A stretch of 13,159 nucleotides of DNA, taken from DATDOY01 sp035293045 (GTDB lineage: Bacteria; Actinomycetota; Acidimicrobiia; IMCC26256; JACPCJ01). The translations under genes and the position numbers were made by a program. The DNA lies in NCBI GenBank assembly GCA_035293045.1, contig DATDOY010000009.1, forward strand, positions 1 through 13,159. Reading direction: 5' to 3'. A model generated the notes under the pieces. That model searched no databases. It had not been told where the DNA came from and saw nothing but the letters and a program-made list of their open reading frames with translations. Positions 1 to 6,636 of the stretch are shown one piece after another; the first letter of the stretch is position 1; every line of letters begins with the position of its first letter.

Positions 1-861
1 CGTCCACCGCTGCATGTCGCTCCCGAGCGGGAACACATAGACGGTGTCGGGGTCGTGAGGGTGCTGCACGATCGGGAAGCCGAAGGGGCGCGGCTCGGAC
101 CCCACCGGCGGAGGATCCGCGGGGATCGCTTCGCCGACCGACGTCCATGACCCGCCGCGATCGTCGGACCGGTAGATGCCCCAGTGGTGCTGGAGCATCA
201 GGCGGTCGGGCCTGTCGGCGTGGCGCGCCATCTTGTGAACGCACTGGCCGTGCTCGGGCTCCGGTCCGGGCATGAACGGCGCTTTGATGCCACGGTTGCT
301 GGCCTCCCACGTTTCGCCGCCGTCGGTCGTCCGGTACACGCCGGCGGCGGAGATGGCGATCCACATCGCGGCGGAATCGACGTCGTCGCGCAGGATCGTG
401 TGCAGACACAGGCCTCCGCCCCCTGGCTGCCACTCCGGACGGTGCGGATGATTCCAGAGGCCGCGGACCAGTTCATACGACGTCCCACCGTCGCTCGACC
501 GGAACAGCGCAGCGGGCTCGACGCCCGCGTACACGACGCCCGGTTCGTCGGCTCCGGCCGGCTCGAGCTGCCACACCCGCGCCAAGGCCGCGCCCGTGTC
601 TTCCGGAAATGCGATGTTGGCCTCCGGCGGATCGTGCCACGTGCCCCCGAGGTCGTCGGACCACGCGATCCCGGGCCCCCAATGGTTGCTCACCACGCCC
701 GCAATCACGCGCGGGGTCGGGGCCCGTTGGTCGAGGGTGAGCGCGTAGATCTCGGAGCCGGGGAAGTGAGGCCCGCTCACGTCGGGGGCGTCGCCATCCC
801 GATGGCGGACGATGAAGGCACCCTTGGTGGTGCCGACGAGCACGATCGCGTCAGGTTCCAC
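1..861 (-). CDS. BNR/Asp-box beta-propeller protein (sialidase-like fold), 3' part outside window
   Basis: The minus frame is open from a GTG at 861 to the window edge (287 codons, no stop), so the C-terminus is missing. The N-terminus (VGTTKGAF, residues 9-16) is the usual opening blade of WD40/YVTN/BNR-like proteins. Four Asp-box-type motifs recur: SDDLGGTW (68-75), SSDGGTSY (122-129), TTDGGETW (178-185) and SDDRGGSW (232-239), each on a blade turn. Family members are often annotated exo-alpha-sialidase or glycosyl hydrolase, but the Asp box is structural and I see no catalytic residues that prove sialidase activity; substrate unknown. There is no signal peptide, so the protein is probably cytoplasmic. 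I chose the GTG because homologues begin a few residues before this motif and because a TAGTCT -10 box ends 7 nt upstream, suggesting a leaderless transcript. The short minus-strand ORFs at 198-488 and 473-682 are in other frames. Confidence 0.85.
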   Translation of the reverse strand, partial: MEPDAIVLVGTTKGAFIVRHRDGDAPDVSGPHFPGSEIYALTLDQRAPTPRVIAGVVSNHWGPGIAWSDDLGGTWHDPPEANIAFPEDTGAALARVWQLEPAGADEPGVVYAGVEPAALFRSSDGGTSYELVRGLWNHPHRPEWQPGGGGLCLHTILRDDVDSAAMWIAISAAGVYRTTDGGETWEASNRGIKAPFMPGPEPEHGQCVHKMARHADRPDRLMLQHHWGIYRSDDRGGSWTSVGEAIPADPPPVGSEPRPFGFPIVQHPHDPDTVYVFPLGSDMQRWT

Positions 862-897
862 GATCCCGAGACTAACGGGTCGACCCAACCGGGTCGC
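862..897 (-). promoter_or_regulatory. Predicted leaderless promoter of the BNR protein gene
   Basis: On the minus strand TAGTCT (874-869) fits TANNNT. It lies 17 nt downstream of GCGACC (897-892), which keeps the GAC core of a -35 box, and 7 nt before the GTG start. No Shine-Dalgarno sequence is visible. The predicted transcription start therefore falls at or next to the start codon. This is motif reading only. Confidence 0.4.
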
Positions 898-959
898 CCA
901 CAACGCGCCGGCCGATGAACCGCGCGACGACCGGCACTGCATCGTCGACACGAGCTGAG

Positions 960-1033
960 TACGCCCGCAGGGGATCGAACCCTGAACCTGCGGATTAAGA
1001 GTCCGCCGCTCTAGCCAGTTGAGCTACGGGCGC
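960..1033 (-). tRNA. tRNA-Lys (anticodon CUU)
   Basis: The minus strand folds into a complete 74-nt cloverleaf. The acceptor GCGCCCG pairs with CGGGCGT (one G-U pair at the end), the D stem is GCTC/GAGC, the anticodon arm is GCGGA-CTCTTAA-TCCGC, the variable loop has 5 nt, and the T arm is CAGGG-TTCGATC-CCCTG. The discriminator base is A. Loop positions 34-36 read CTT, so the tRNA decodes AAG. CCA is not encoded. A TACGAT hexamer 6 nt upstream of the mature 5' end could be its -10 box. Confidence 0.95.
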
Positions 1034-1039
1034 GGAGGG

Positions 1040-1045
1040 ATCGTA
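1040..1045 (-). promoter_or_regulatory. Possible -10 box of tRNA-Lys
   Basis: TACGAT (minus strand, 1045-1040) matches TANNNT and lies 6 nt before the mature tRNA 5' end. I found no convincing -35 box at normal spacing, so this is weak. Confidence 0.25.
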
Positions 1046-1100
1046 GCGAGTTCGACCGTCGTCACCCGATCCGCTTCTTCGCGCACAAGGTCAACGCCGA

Positions 1101-1106
1101 TACATT
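1101..1106 (+). promoter_or_regulatory. Predicted -10 box of the SDR gene (leaderless start)
   Basis: TACATT fits TANNNT and ends 8 nt before the GTG at 1115, with no Shine-Dalgarno sequence between them. This would put the transcript 5' end at about the start codon. The -35 region is poor (TTCGCG at 17-nt spacing). Confidence 0.35.
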
Positions 1107-1114
1107 CCCGCCTC

Positions 1115-1879
1115 GTGGACCCGCTCGGAGCGTTTCGACTCGACGGCTCGGTCGCCGTTGTCACCGGCGCCAGCGCCGGCCTCGGCGCGCGGTTCGCACG
1201 GGTGCTGGCTGCGGCGGGGGCCCACGTGGTCGTCACCGCCCGGAGGGCAGAGCGCGTCGAGGCGCTCGCCGCCGAGATCGGCAACGCCACCGCCGTGCCG
1301 GGCGACGTGACCAACCCCGCCGATCGCGCACGGCTCGTCGACGCCGCGCTCGCCGTCACCGGCCGCCTCGACGTCCTCGTCAACAACGCCGGCGGCACCA
1401 AGGTCGGTCCCGCCCTCGAAGAGTCCGACGACGATTTCGCCGATGTCGTGGCCGTCGACCTCGTTGCCCCCTTCGCCCTCGCCCGCACCGCAGCCCAGGC
1501 GATGGTCGACCAACCAGAGGGTGGGTCCATCATCAACGTCGCGTCGGTGCTCGGCATGGTCGGCGTGGGCCAGGTCCCCCAAGCGGGATACGCGGCCGCC
1601 AAGGGTGGACTCATCAACCTGACCCGCGAACTCGCCGCCCAATGGGCCCGCCGAGGCGTCCGGGTGAACGCCCTCGCCCCCGGCTGGTTCCCGACCGAGA
1701 TGACGGCCGAGATGTTCGAGGACGATCGTTCGATGCAGTGGCTGGCCCGCAAGACCCCGATGGGCCGGGGAGGCGCCGAGCACGAACTCGACGGCGCCCT
1801 CCTCTTCCTGGCCGCGCCCGCGAGCTCCTACGTCACCGGCCAGGTTCTCGCCGTCGACGGAGGCTGGACCGCCGTCTGA
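1115..1879 (+). CDS. SDR-family NAD(P)-dependent oxidoreductase
   Basis: A 254-residue classical short-chain dehydrogenase/reductase with a Rossmann fold. The cofactor motif TGASAGLG is at 17-24, the DVT adenine-site segment at 64-66 and NNAG at 90-93. The catalytic Ser144 (INVAS), Tyr159 and Lys163 (YAAAK) are present, and the C-terminal VTGQVLAVDGG signature is intact. Expected role: NAD(P)H-dependent oxidation or reduction of a hydroxyl/keto group; substrate unknown. The residue usually described as the fourth catalytic Asn (VNL) appears as Asp115 (VDL). A longer reading frame begins at 1019 but would overlap the opposite tRNA gene. I prefer the GTG at 1115, which is 16 residues before TGxxxGxG and follows a TACATT box. 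There is no obvious operon partner; the next gene starts 106 nt downstream behind a structured spacer. Confidence 0.92.
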   Translation: MDPLGAFRLDGSVAVVTGASAGLGARFARVLAAAGAHVVVTARRAERVEALAAEIGNATAVPGDVTNPADRARLVDAALAVTGRLDVLVNNAGGTKVGPALEESDDDFADVVAVDLVAPFALARTAAQAMVDQPEGGSIINVASVLGMVGVGQVPQAGYAAAKGGLINLTRELAAQWARRGVRVNALAPGWFPTEMTAEMFEDDRSMQWLARKTPMGRGGAEHELDGALLFLAAPASSYVTGQVLAVDGGWTAV

Positions 1880-1881
1880 GC

Positions 1882-1966
1882 CCGGCGGCCCCCGAACCCT
1901 CATCGGGTGGGGGCCTGCCCACAGGAAGTGGGCGAAACCGTGCCTGAGCAGGCGTTTTCCCGCCGG
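1882..1966 (+). promoter_or_regulatory. Candidate multi-branched structured RNA between the SDR gene and the GGDEF-EAL gene
   Basis: Read by eye, four helices nest with almost no joining bases. P1 pairs 1882-1886 (CCGGC) with 1962-1966 (GCCGG). P2 pairs 1887-1893 (GGCCCCC) with 1909-1915, and continues as 1896-1899/1905-1908 after a 2-nt bulge. P3 pairs 1917-1922 (GCCCAC) with 1928-1933, loop AGGAA. P4 pairs 1934-1938/1954-1958 and 1942-1945/1950-1953, loop GAGC, with a 3-nt bulge. P2 alone could act as a terminator of the SDR transcript, but no U-run follows it. The element ends 19 nt before the GTG of the c-di-GMP enzyme gene, so it may be a leader RNA. It does not match the c-di-GMP-I (GEMM) consensus as I remember it. 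Chance pairing in GC-rich DNA is possible. Confidence 0.35.
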
Positions 1967-1985
1967 TGTCGAATACCAACGGCTA

Positions 1986-4529
1986 GTGAGCGCCGCGAAT
2001 CCGACGGAGGGGCGTCGGGTCGGGGTGGGAGCAGGCGCGAGGCCGGGTGCAACCACCTTCGACACCGATCGCGCCACCCTTGATCTCACCCGCCTCGATG
2101 CGGAGGCCATCGATGACCCGCGCTCGGTCGCCGGGGCGCTCTTCGACGCCGTGAGTCAACCCGTGGCCCTCCTCGACGGCTCCGGTCCCGAGGTCGTCTA
2201 CGTCGCCGCCAACCCCGCCTACCTGTGGGTCGTGGGCCACCAACCCGACGAGGTGATCGGTCGCCCCGTCGGACACTTGTTCCCCGAGGCCCCCGCCGCC
2301 GAGGCCACCCGCCGGATTCGCGACGTCATCGAGACGGGCGTCGCTCGCCGCGACCACGACGTCCTGACGACCCCGCGCGGGCGCCGCAGCGTGGAGTCGA
2401 CGCTGATCCCCATTGCGGGACCCTCGCCACGGGTGCTCGCCGTGCTCCGCGACCGCACGGACATCGAGGAAGCCGTGGCCGCGCTCGCCTCGAGCGAGGC
2501 CCGGTTCGCCACGCTCTCCGATGCGTCACCGACGGGGATCTTCGCCCTCGACGCGGACGGACAATCGACGTACGCCAACGAGCGGCTCCAGGAGATCGTG
2601 GGCCGCAACGCCGAGGAGCTGCTCGGGATGGGATGGCTCCGGACCCTCCACCCCGACGACCGTGAGCGGTTCGCCGACTACCAGCGCGAAATCGGGATCG
2701 GGAATTCCGCGCCGGCGTCGGTGCGCGTCCGACGCCCCGGTGGTGAGGTGCGCTGGGTCGAAGTCCGCACCGCTCCTCTCCGGGACCACAGCGGCGCGGT
2801 CGTCGGATATGTCGGGACGGCCGATGACATCACCGACCGCAAGCGCACTCGCAAGGTCGCCGACGAGCTCGCCACCATCCTCGAGGAAACCGACGACATG
2901 GTGGGGATCTCGGGATCCGACGGCCATTTCACGTGGCTCAATGCGGCGGCGCGGGCGTTCCACGGACTCGAGGACCACGACCCGATCTCGGACATCACCG
3001 TGTTCGACATCTATCCCGAATGGGCCCGCCGCAAGCTCCTGCGCGAAGTGATCCCCACCCTCGAACGCGACGGTCGTTGGAGCGGCGAGATGGCGATGCG
3101 TTCGCTCGACGGGACACGCGAACTCCACGTGCACCAGTCGATCGTGGCGCACCGCGCTCCTGACGGCTCGCTCGAGGCGTATTCGAGCATCGTGCGCGAC
3201 ATCTCGGAGCGCAAGGAGTTCGAAGCTGAGCTTTCCCACCGATCGCTGCACGACACCCTCACCGACCTCCCGAGCCGGCCGCTCTTCATGGACCGTCTCA
3301 CGCAGGGCCTGGCCCGAGCGGCTCGCCTCGGCACCAACATTGCCGTGCTGTCGATCGACCTCGATCGGTTCAAGGTGGTCAATGACAGTCTCGGCCACGA
3401 CGCCGGCGACCAGTTGTTGAAGGCGGTCGCCCACCGGATCCGGAGCGTGCTGCGTCCGACCGACACGATCGCCCGCCTCGCGGGTGACGAATTCGTCCTC
3501 CTCTGCGAGGACATCCCCGGTCAGGGCATCGACATCGCCGAGCGGATCGAAGAGGCGATGGCCTCCCCCTTCATGCTGGAAGAAGGCGAGATTTACCTCA
3601 CCGCCAGCATCGGGATCGCCACCACCGAGACGCCCCGCAGCGCCGACGCCGACGTGCTGCTGAGGGACGCCGACGCCGCCATGTATCGCGCGAAGGAGAA
3701 GGGGCGAGCGCGCTACGAGGTCGTGGACGAGCGACTGCGCGAGCGCGCCGCGCTGCGAACGGCGACGGAAACGGCGCTTCGACGGGCCCTCGAACAAGAA
3801 GACCTCGTCGTCCATTACCAGCCGCTCATCTCGTTGGCCGACGGGCAGATCGTGGGCATCGAGGCGCTCGCGCGGTGGCGCCACCCCGAGCGCGGACTGT
3901 TGCTCCCCGCCGAGTTCGTCCCGCTCGCGGAAGAGGCAGGGCTGATCGTGGCGGTGGGCGAGCGGGTGCTGGCCAGCGCGTGCGCACAGGCCGCCGCGTG
4001 GGCTGCGGAGCGAGGGTGGACGCCCATGCTGTGGGTGAATCTCTCCGCCCGTCAGCTCAACCACCTTGCGCTCTTCGACACCCTCGAGGCGATCATCGAC
4101 GACACCGGCATCGACGCGGGTCGCCTCGGCCTCGAGATCACCGAGAGCGTTCTCATGGACGACGCCGAAGCGACGGCCTCCGCGCTCGAGGAACTCAAGC
4201 GGATCGGCCTCGGCGTCGCCATCGACGACTTCGGGACGGGCTATTCGTCCCTGACCTACCTCAAGCGTTTCCCTGTCACGACGCTCAAGATCGATCGATC
4301 CTTCGTCGACGGCCTCGGGCGCGACCCTGAGGACACCGCCATCGTCACCGCGCAGGTGAGCATGGCGCACGCGCTCGGCATCTCCGTGATCGCCGAAGGC
4401 GTCGAGACCGAGACCCAGCTCTCGCATCTTCGGGGCCTCGGATGCGACGACGCGCAGGGATACTTCTTCGCCCCTCCTCTCCCGCCGCGGGCGCTCGAGG
4501 AGATGCTCGACCTCGATCCACGCTGGTAG
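1986..4529 (+). CDS. PAS-PAS-PAS-GGDEF-EAL cyclic-di-GMP turnover protein
   Basis: An 847-residue sensor enzyme with no membrane segment, so probably cytosolic. Three PAS/PAC units lie at about 52-160, 171-288 and 293-412. The GGDEF domain (about 416-580) has HDTLTDLP at 422-429, an active-site signature AGDEF (499-503; Ala at position 1 is a known tolerated variant) and a product-inhibition I-site RPTD (490-493) five residues upstream. The EAL domain (about 595-843) keeps its metal and catalytic residues: E626-A-L, N685, E717 (EITES), D747-D748 (DDFGTGYSSL), K768, E804 (AEGVET) and Q824. Both diguanylate cyclase and phosphodiesterase activities therefore look possible; the PAS units presumably set the balance. 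The GTG at 1986 has no Shine-Dalgarno sequence. An in-frame GTG at 2025, 12 nt after GGAGGGG, is an alternative start. Two small secreted-protein genes follow closely, suggesting one operon. Confidence 0.95.
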   Translation: MSAANPTEGRRVGVGAGARPGATTFDTDRATLDLTRLDAEAIDDPRSVAGALFDAVSQPVALLDGSGPEVVYVAANPAYLWVVGHQPDEVIGRPVGHLFPEAPAAEATRRIRDVIETGVARRDHDVLTTPRGRRSVESTLIPIAGPSPRVLAVLRDRTDIEEAVAALASSEARFATLSDASPTGIFALDADGQSTYANERLQEIVGRNAEELLGMGWLRTLHPDDRERFADYQREIGIGNSAPASVRVRRPGGEVRWVEVRTAPLRDHSGAVVGYVGTADDITDRKRTRKVADELATILEETDDMVGISGSDGHFTWLNAAARAFHGLEDHDPISDITVFDIYPEWARRKLLREVIPTLERDGRWSGEMAMRSLDGTRELHVHQSIVAHRAPDGSLEAYSSIVRDISERKEFEAELSHRSLHDTLTDLPSRPLFMDRLTQGLARAARLGTNIAVLSIDLDRFKVVNDSLGHDAGDQLLKAVAHRIRSVLRPTDTIARLAGDEFVLLCEDIPGQGIDIAERIEEAMASPFMLEEGEIYLTASIGIATTETPRSADADVLLRDADAAMYRAKEKGRARYEVVDERLRERAALRTATETALRRALEQEDLVVHYQPLISLADGQIVGIEALARWRHPERGLLLPAEFVPLAEEAGLIVAVGERVLASACAQAAAWAAERGWTPMLWVNLSARQLNHLALFDTLEAIIDDTGIDAGRLGLEITESVLMDDAEATASALEELKRIGLGVAIDDFGTGYSSLTYLKRFPVTTLKIDRSFVDGLGRDPEDTAIVTAQVSMAHALGISVIAEGVETETQLSHLRGLGCDDAQGYFFAPPLPPRALEEMLDLDPRW

Positions 4530-4531
4530 AC

Positions 4532-4553
4532 ACGGCCGGTGCGTGCCGGCCGT
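4532..4553 (+). other. Perfect 8-bp hairpin over the start codon of the small lipoprotein gene
   Basis: ACGGCCGG (4532-4539) pairs perfectly with CCGGCCGT (4546-4553) around the loop TGCGTG. It begins 2 nt after the TAG of the GGDEF-EAL gene and contains the GTG start of the next gene. No U-run follows. It could weaken transcription or hide the start codon unless ribosomes arrive from upstream. Confidence 0.4.
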
Positions 4554-4889
4554 CCCCTCCTTCCCGTAATTGGCGTGATGGTCGCGTCCGCCGTCCTCGC
4601 CGTTGCGTGCGGGTCGGACGCGACCTTCTGCGAGCGCGCGGCGGCGTTCCAGGCGTCGCCCCCCACCGAAGGGACCCTCGAGGATCAGGTCGGGGACGCG
4701 CTCGCCACACTCGACGACCTCGTGGAGGCCGCCCCCGACGAGATCGTGGGTGACCTCGCGGAGATGCGCGACGGCGTCGAAGGCTTCGTCGAGGCCCGCC
4801 GCCCACCGGGTCCTGAGTTCGCCGCCGCCTCGCAGCGGGTGCAGAAATTCCTCGTGGATGAGTGCGACGCGCCCTCGAGTTCGACGTAA
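4539..4889 (+). CDS. Small two-cysteine helical lipoprotein
   Basis: A 116-residue protein. The N-terminus has Arg residues, then a hydrophobic stretch (7-23) ending LAVAC, a usable lipobox with Cys24 as lipidation site, so it is probably anchored to the outer face of the membrane. The mature part is acidic and helix-rich, with Cys31 (FC) and Cys109 (EC) able to form a disulphide and an APDEI motif at 65-69. I know no function. It is paralogous to the next protein: both share FC, then APDEI, then a C-terminal V-x-x-(F/W) segment with Cys and a Ser/Thr-rich tail. It starts 9 nt after the GGDEF-EAL stop, and its TAA overlaps the next ATG by one base, which suggests co-expression. The GTG at 4539 is preferred because the internal ATG at 4578 would destroy the signal peptide. 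Confidence 0.8.
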   Translation: MRAGRPLLPVIGVMVASAVLAVACGSDATFCERAAAFQASPPTEGTLEDQVGDALATLDDLVEAAPDEIVGDLAEMRDGVEGFVEARRPPGPEFAAASQRVQKFLVDECDAPSSST

Positions 4890-5392
4890 TGAGGCGCCGC
4901 GCGATTGCCGTCGCCGTGGCCCTCGGTGCGGTCCTCGGGCTGTTCGCGCTCGTGGGCGGGGACGATCCCGAGCCCGAAGCCGATCCGCGTATTTTCTGTG
5001 GTCACGTGGCGCGCCTTGGCGAGTTGGTCGTCGCCGCGGCCAGCGGACCCGAGGAGATTGGCGACGTCCCCGCTGCCCAAGCCCTCGTTGACGACATCGC
5101 GACCACCGCCGACGGGTTGCGGGCCGAAGCGCCCGACGAGATCGCGGAGGCCGCCGCCGACCTGGCGTCGGTAACCGCCGAGGTGGCGAGGGAGCTTCGC
5201 GATTTCTACCGCCAGATCGTCCAAGACCCGGCGCGCGCCAATGATCCGGCGTTCCTCGCCTCGCTCAAGCCGTTGAACGAGGATCGGCGCGCCTCGTTTG
5301 AAGCGGCGGGCGCGAAGGTACGGCCGTGGGTCGCCGAACACTGCGCGCCGAGCGGCTCGACCACCACGCTCGAGACCACCCCGGCGACCTGA
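4889..5392 (+). CDS. Membrane-anchored or secreted two-cysteine helical protein, paralogue of the preceding gene
   Basis: A 167-residue protein. MRRR followed by a hydrophobic stretch (about 5-22) forms a signal anchor or uncleaved signal; there is no lipobox Cys. The rest would be extracytoplasmic: acidic, Ala-rich and helical, with Cys37 (IFC) and Cys152 (EHC) in positions matching the pair in the upstream lipoprotein, APDEI at 81-85 and a Thr/Ser/Pro-rich tail. The central helical region is longer than in its sibling. Function unknown. The start is the ATG at 4889, which overlaps the upstream TAA (TAATG). A longer frame opens nine codons earlier at 4862, but it would spoil the positively charged N-terminus. 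It faces the convergent thiolase gene across 28 nt. Confidence 0.82.
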   Translation: MRRRAIAVAVALGAVLGLFALVGGDDPEPEADPRIFCGHVARLGELVVAAASGPEEIGDVPAAQALVDDIATTADGLRAEAPDEIAEAAADLASVTAEVARELRDFYRQIVQDPARANDPAFLASLKPLNEDRRASFEAAGAKVRPWVAEHCAPSGSTTTLETTPAT

Positions 5393-5395
5393 ATT

Positions 5396-5409
5396 CCGCC
5401 CGTCGGCGG
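5396..5409. terminator. Small hairpin between convergent genes
   Basis: CCGCC (5396-5400) and GGCGG (5405-5409) form a perfect 5-bp stem with a CGTC loop in the 28-nt gap between the TGA at 5392 and the opposite TAG at 5421. There is no U-run on either strand. Its role as a bidirectional terminator is inferred from position only. Confidence 0.25.
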
Positions 5410-5420
5410 GGCTCGAGGAT

Positions 5421-6635
5421 CTACGTGGCCGAGCGCTCGAGGATGTGGATCGAGCAGGCCGAGCCGAGGCCGATGACGTGGGTGAGTCCGACCTTCGCTC
5501 CGTCGATCTGGCGGTCGCCCGCCTCGCCACGGAGATGGGTCGCCACCTCGTAGATATTGGCGACGCCGGTGGCGCCGAGCGGATGCCCCTTGGAAATCAG
5601 CCCGCCCGACACGTTGACCGGCGTCGTGCCGTCGCGCCACGGCCCGCGAGCGTCGATGAAGGCGCCGGCGCCTCCCGGTTCGCACAGTCGGAGATTGTCG
5701 TAGTGCAGGAGCTCGGCGGTCGCGAAGCAGTCGTGGAGTTCGACGAGGTCGAGATCGGACGGGTCGACGCCGGCGGCCTCGTAGGCCTGGTCGGCAGCCC
5801 GCCGCGTGAGGGTGTTGACGTCGGGCTGCACTTGGTCGGATTCGGTCCACTCGTCGGACGTGAGGACCGACGCCGAGATCTTGACCGCGCGCCGCTGCTG
5901 CTCCTTCGAGAGCGAACGGAGACGCTCCTCGGAAACGAGCACGGCCGCTGCGGCGCCGTCGCCCGTCGGGCAACACATGAGCAGCGTGTTGGGGTACGAG
6001 ATCATGTCGGCGGTCATGACCTCTTCGAGGCTGAACCGCTTTTGATACTGCGCCAGGGGGTTCAACTCCGAGTGGGCGTGGTTCTTTTCCGCGACCTTGG
6101 CGAACTGCTCGAACCCGACGCCGTCGTGCTGGTTGGCGTACTCCATCCCGGCCTGTGCGAACACGCCCGGCATGAGCCCGGTGCCGAGGATGCCTTCGAC
6201 CCCCATGACGGCTCCGTAGCGTCCGCGCGGCTCGAACACGTGGCGGTCCTTGGCGCCGCGCGCCTTGCCGGCCGCGCCGAGGAGTCCTTGCTTGCCCATC
6301 TGCTCGACGCCGATGGCGAGACCCATGTCGGCCTCACCCGCTTTGATGGTGGTGAGGACGCTCCGCACCGCCGTCGCCCCCGTCGCGCAGGCGTTGGCCA
6401 CGTTGTAGACGGGGATGCCGGTCTGGCCGATCTGCTTTTGGATGCGCTGGCCCACCATGCCCGACGCCTCGGCGAGACATCCCACCCCCATGACGCCCAT
6501 GTCGTGGATCGACACGCCGCCGTCGTCGAGGGCGTCCAGCGCCGCTTCGGCACCGAGGTCGATGAGGTCTCGGTCGGGGTAGCGGCCGAACTTGAGCATC
6601 GAGGTCCCGAGGACCCACACGTTGTCGGCGCTCAC
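5421..6635 (-). CDS. SCP-x/lipid-transfer-type thiolase (acetyl-CoA acyltransferase family)
   Basis: A 404-residue member of the thiolase superfamily, SCP-x branch. The nucleophile Cys83 sits in NACATG (81-86). The SCP-x hallmark HDCF (His301) replaces the NEAF of classical thiolases. SKGHPLGATG carries His351, and GSACSIHIL provides Cys394. All thiolase catalytic positions are therefore present, so cleavage or condensation of acyl-CoA is plausible. Relatives acting with a DUF35 protein include retro-aldolases of steroid side-chain degradation (Ltp2 with the ChsH2 DUF35 domain). Which reaction occurs here cannot be decided from sequence. No separate SCP2 sterol-carrier domain is attached. The GTG start (6635-6633) comes 1 nt after the TGA of the upstream DUF35 gene. 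GGAAGGAG lies about 6 nt upstream, so the pair is surely co-translated. Confidence 0.93.
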   Translation of the reverse strand: MSADNVWVLGTSMLKFGRYPDRDLIDLGAEAALDALDDGGVSIHDMGVMGVGCLAEASGMVGQRIQKQIGQTGIPVYNVANACATGATAVRSVLTTIKAGEADMGLAIGVEQMGKQGLLGAAGKARGAKDRHVFEPRGRYGAVMGVEGILGTGLMPGVFAQAGMEYANQHDGVGFEQFAKVAEKNHAHSELNPLAQYQKRFSLEEVMTADMISYPNTLLMCCPTGDGAAAAVLVSEERLRSLSKEQQRRAVKISASVLTSDEWTESDQVQPDVNTLTRRAADQAYEAAGVDPSDLDLVELHDCFATAELLHYDNLRLCEPGGAGAFIDARGPWRDGTTPVNVSGGLISKGHPLGATGVANIYEVATHLRGEAGDRQIDGAKVGLTHVIGLGSACSIHILERSAT

Positions 6636-6636
6636 A

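Noticed and set aside
184..918. Plus-strand open frame of 244 codons
   Set aside because: It lies opposite the BNR protein, whose minus frame shows four regular Asp-box motifs; the plus frame shows none.
1019..1114. N-terminal extension of the SDR from the first start of the frame
   Set aside because: It would begin inside the opposite tRNA-Lys gene and adds no conserved residues; the GTG at 1115 fits the family length and follows a -10 box.
1887..1915. Classical intrinsic terminator after the SDR gene
   Set aside because: The stem is strong but no U-run follows, so I kept it as part of a candidate structured RNA and did not call it a standard terminator.
1882..1985. c-di-GMP-I (GEMM) riboswitch in front of the GGDEF-EAL gene
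   Set aside because: A CACAGG and a GAAACC string look suggestive, but the conserved core and the two-helix arrangement of GEMM are not there; the pairing found is different.
2526..4427. Long minus-strand open frame (633 codons) opposite the GGDEF-EAL gene
   Set aside because: Antisense shadow of a protein whose sense frame is fully conserved; no recognisable domain.
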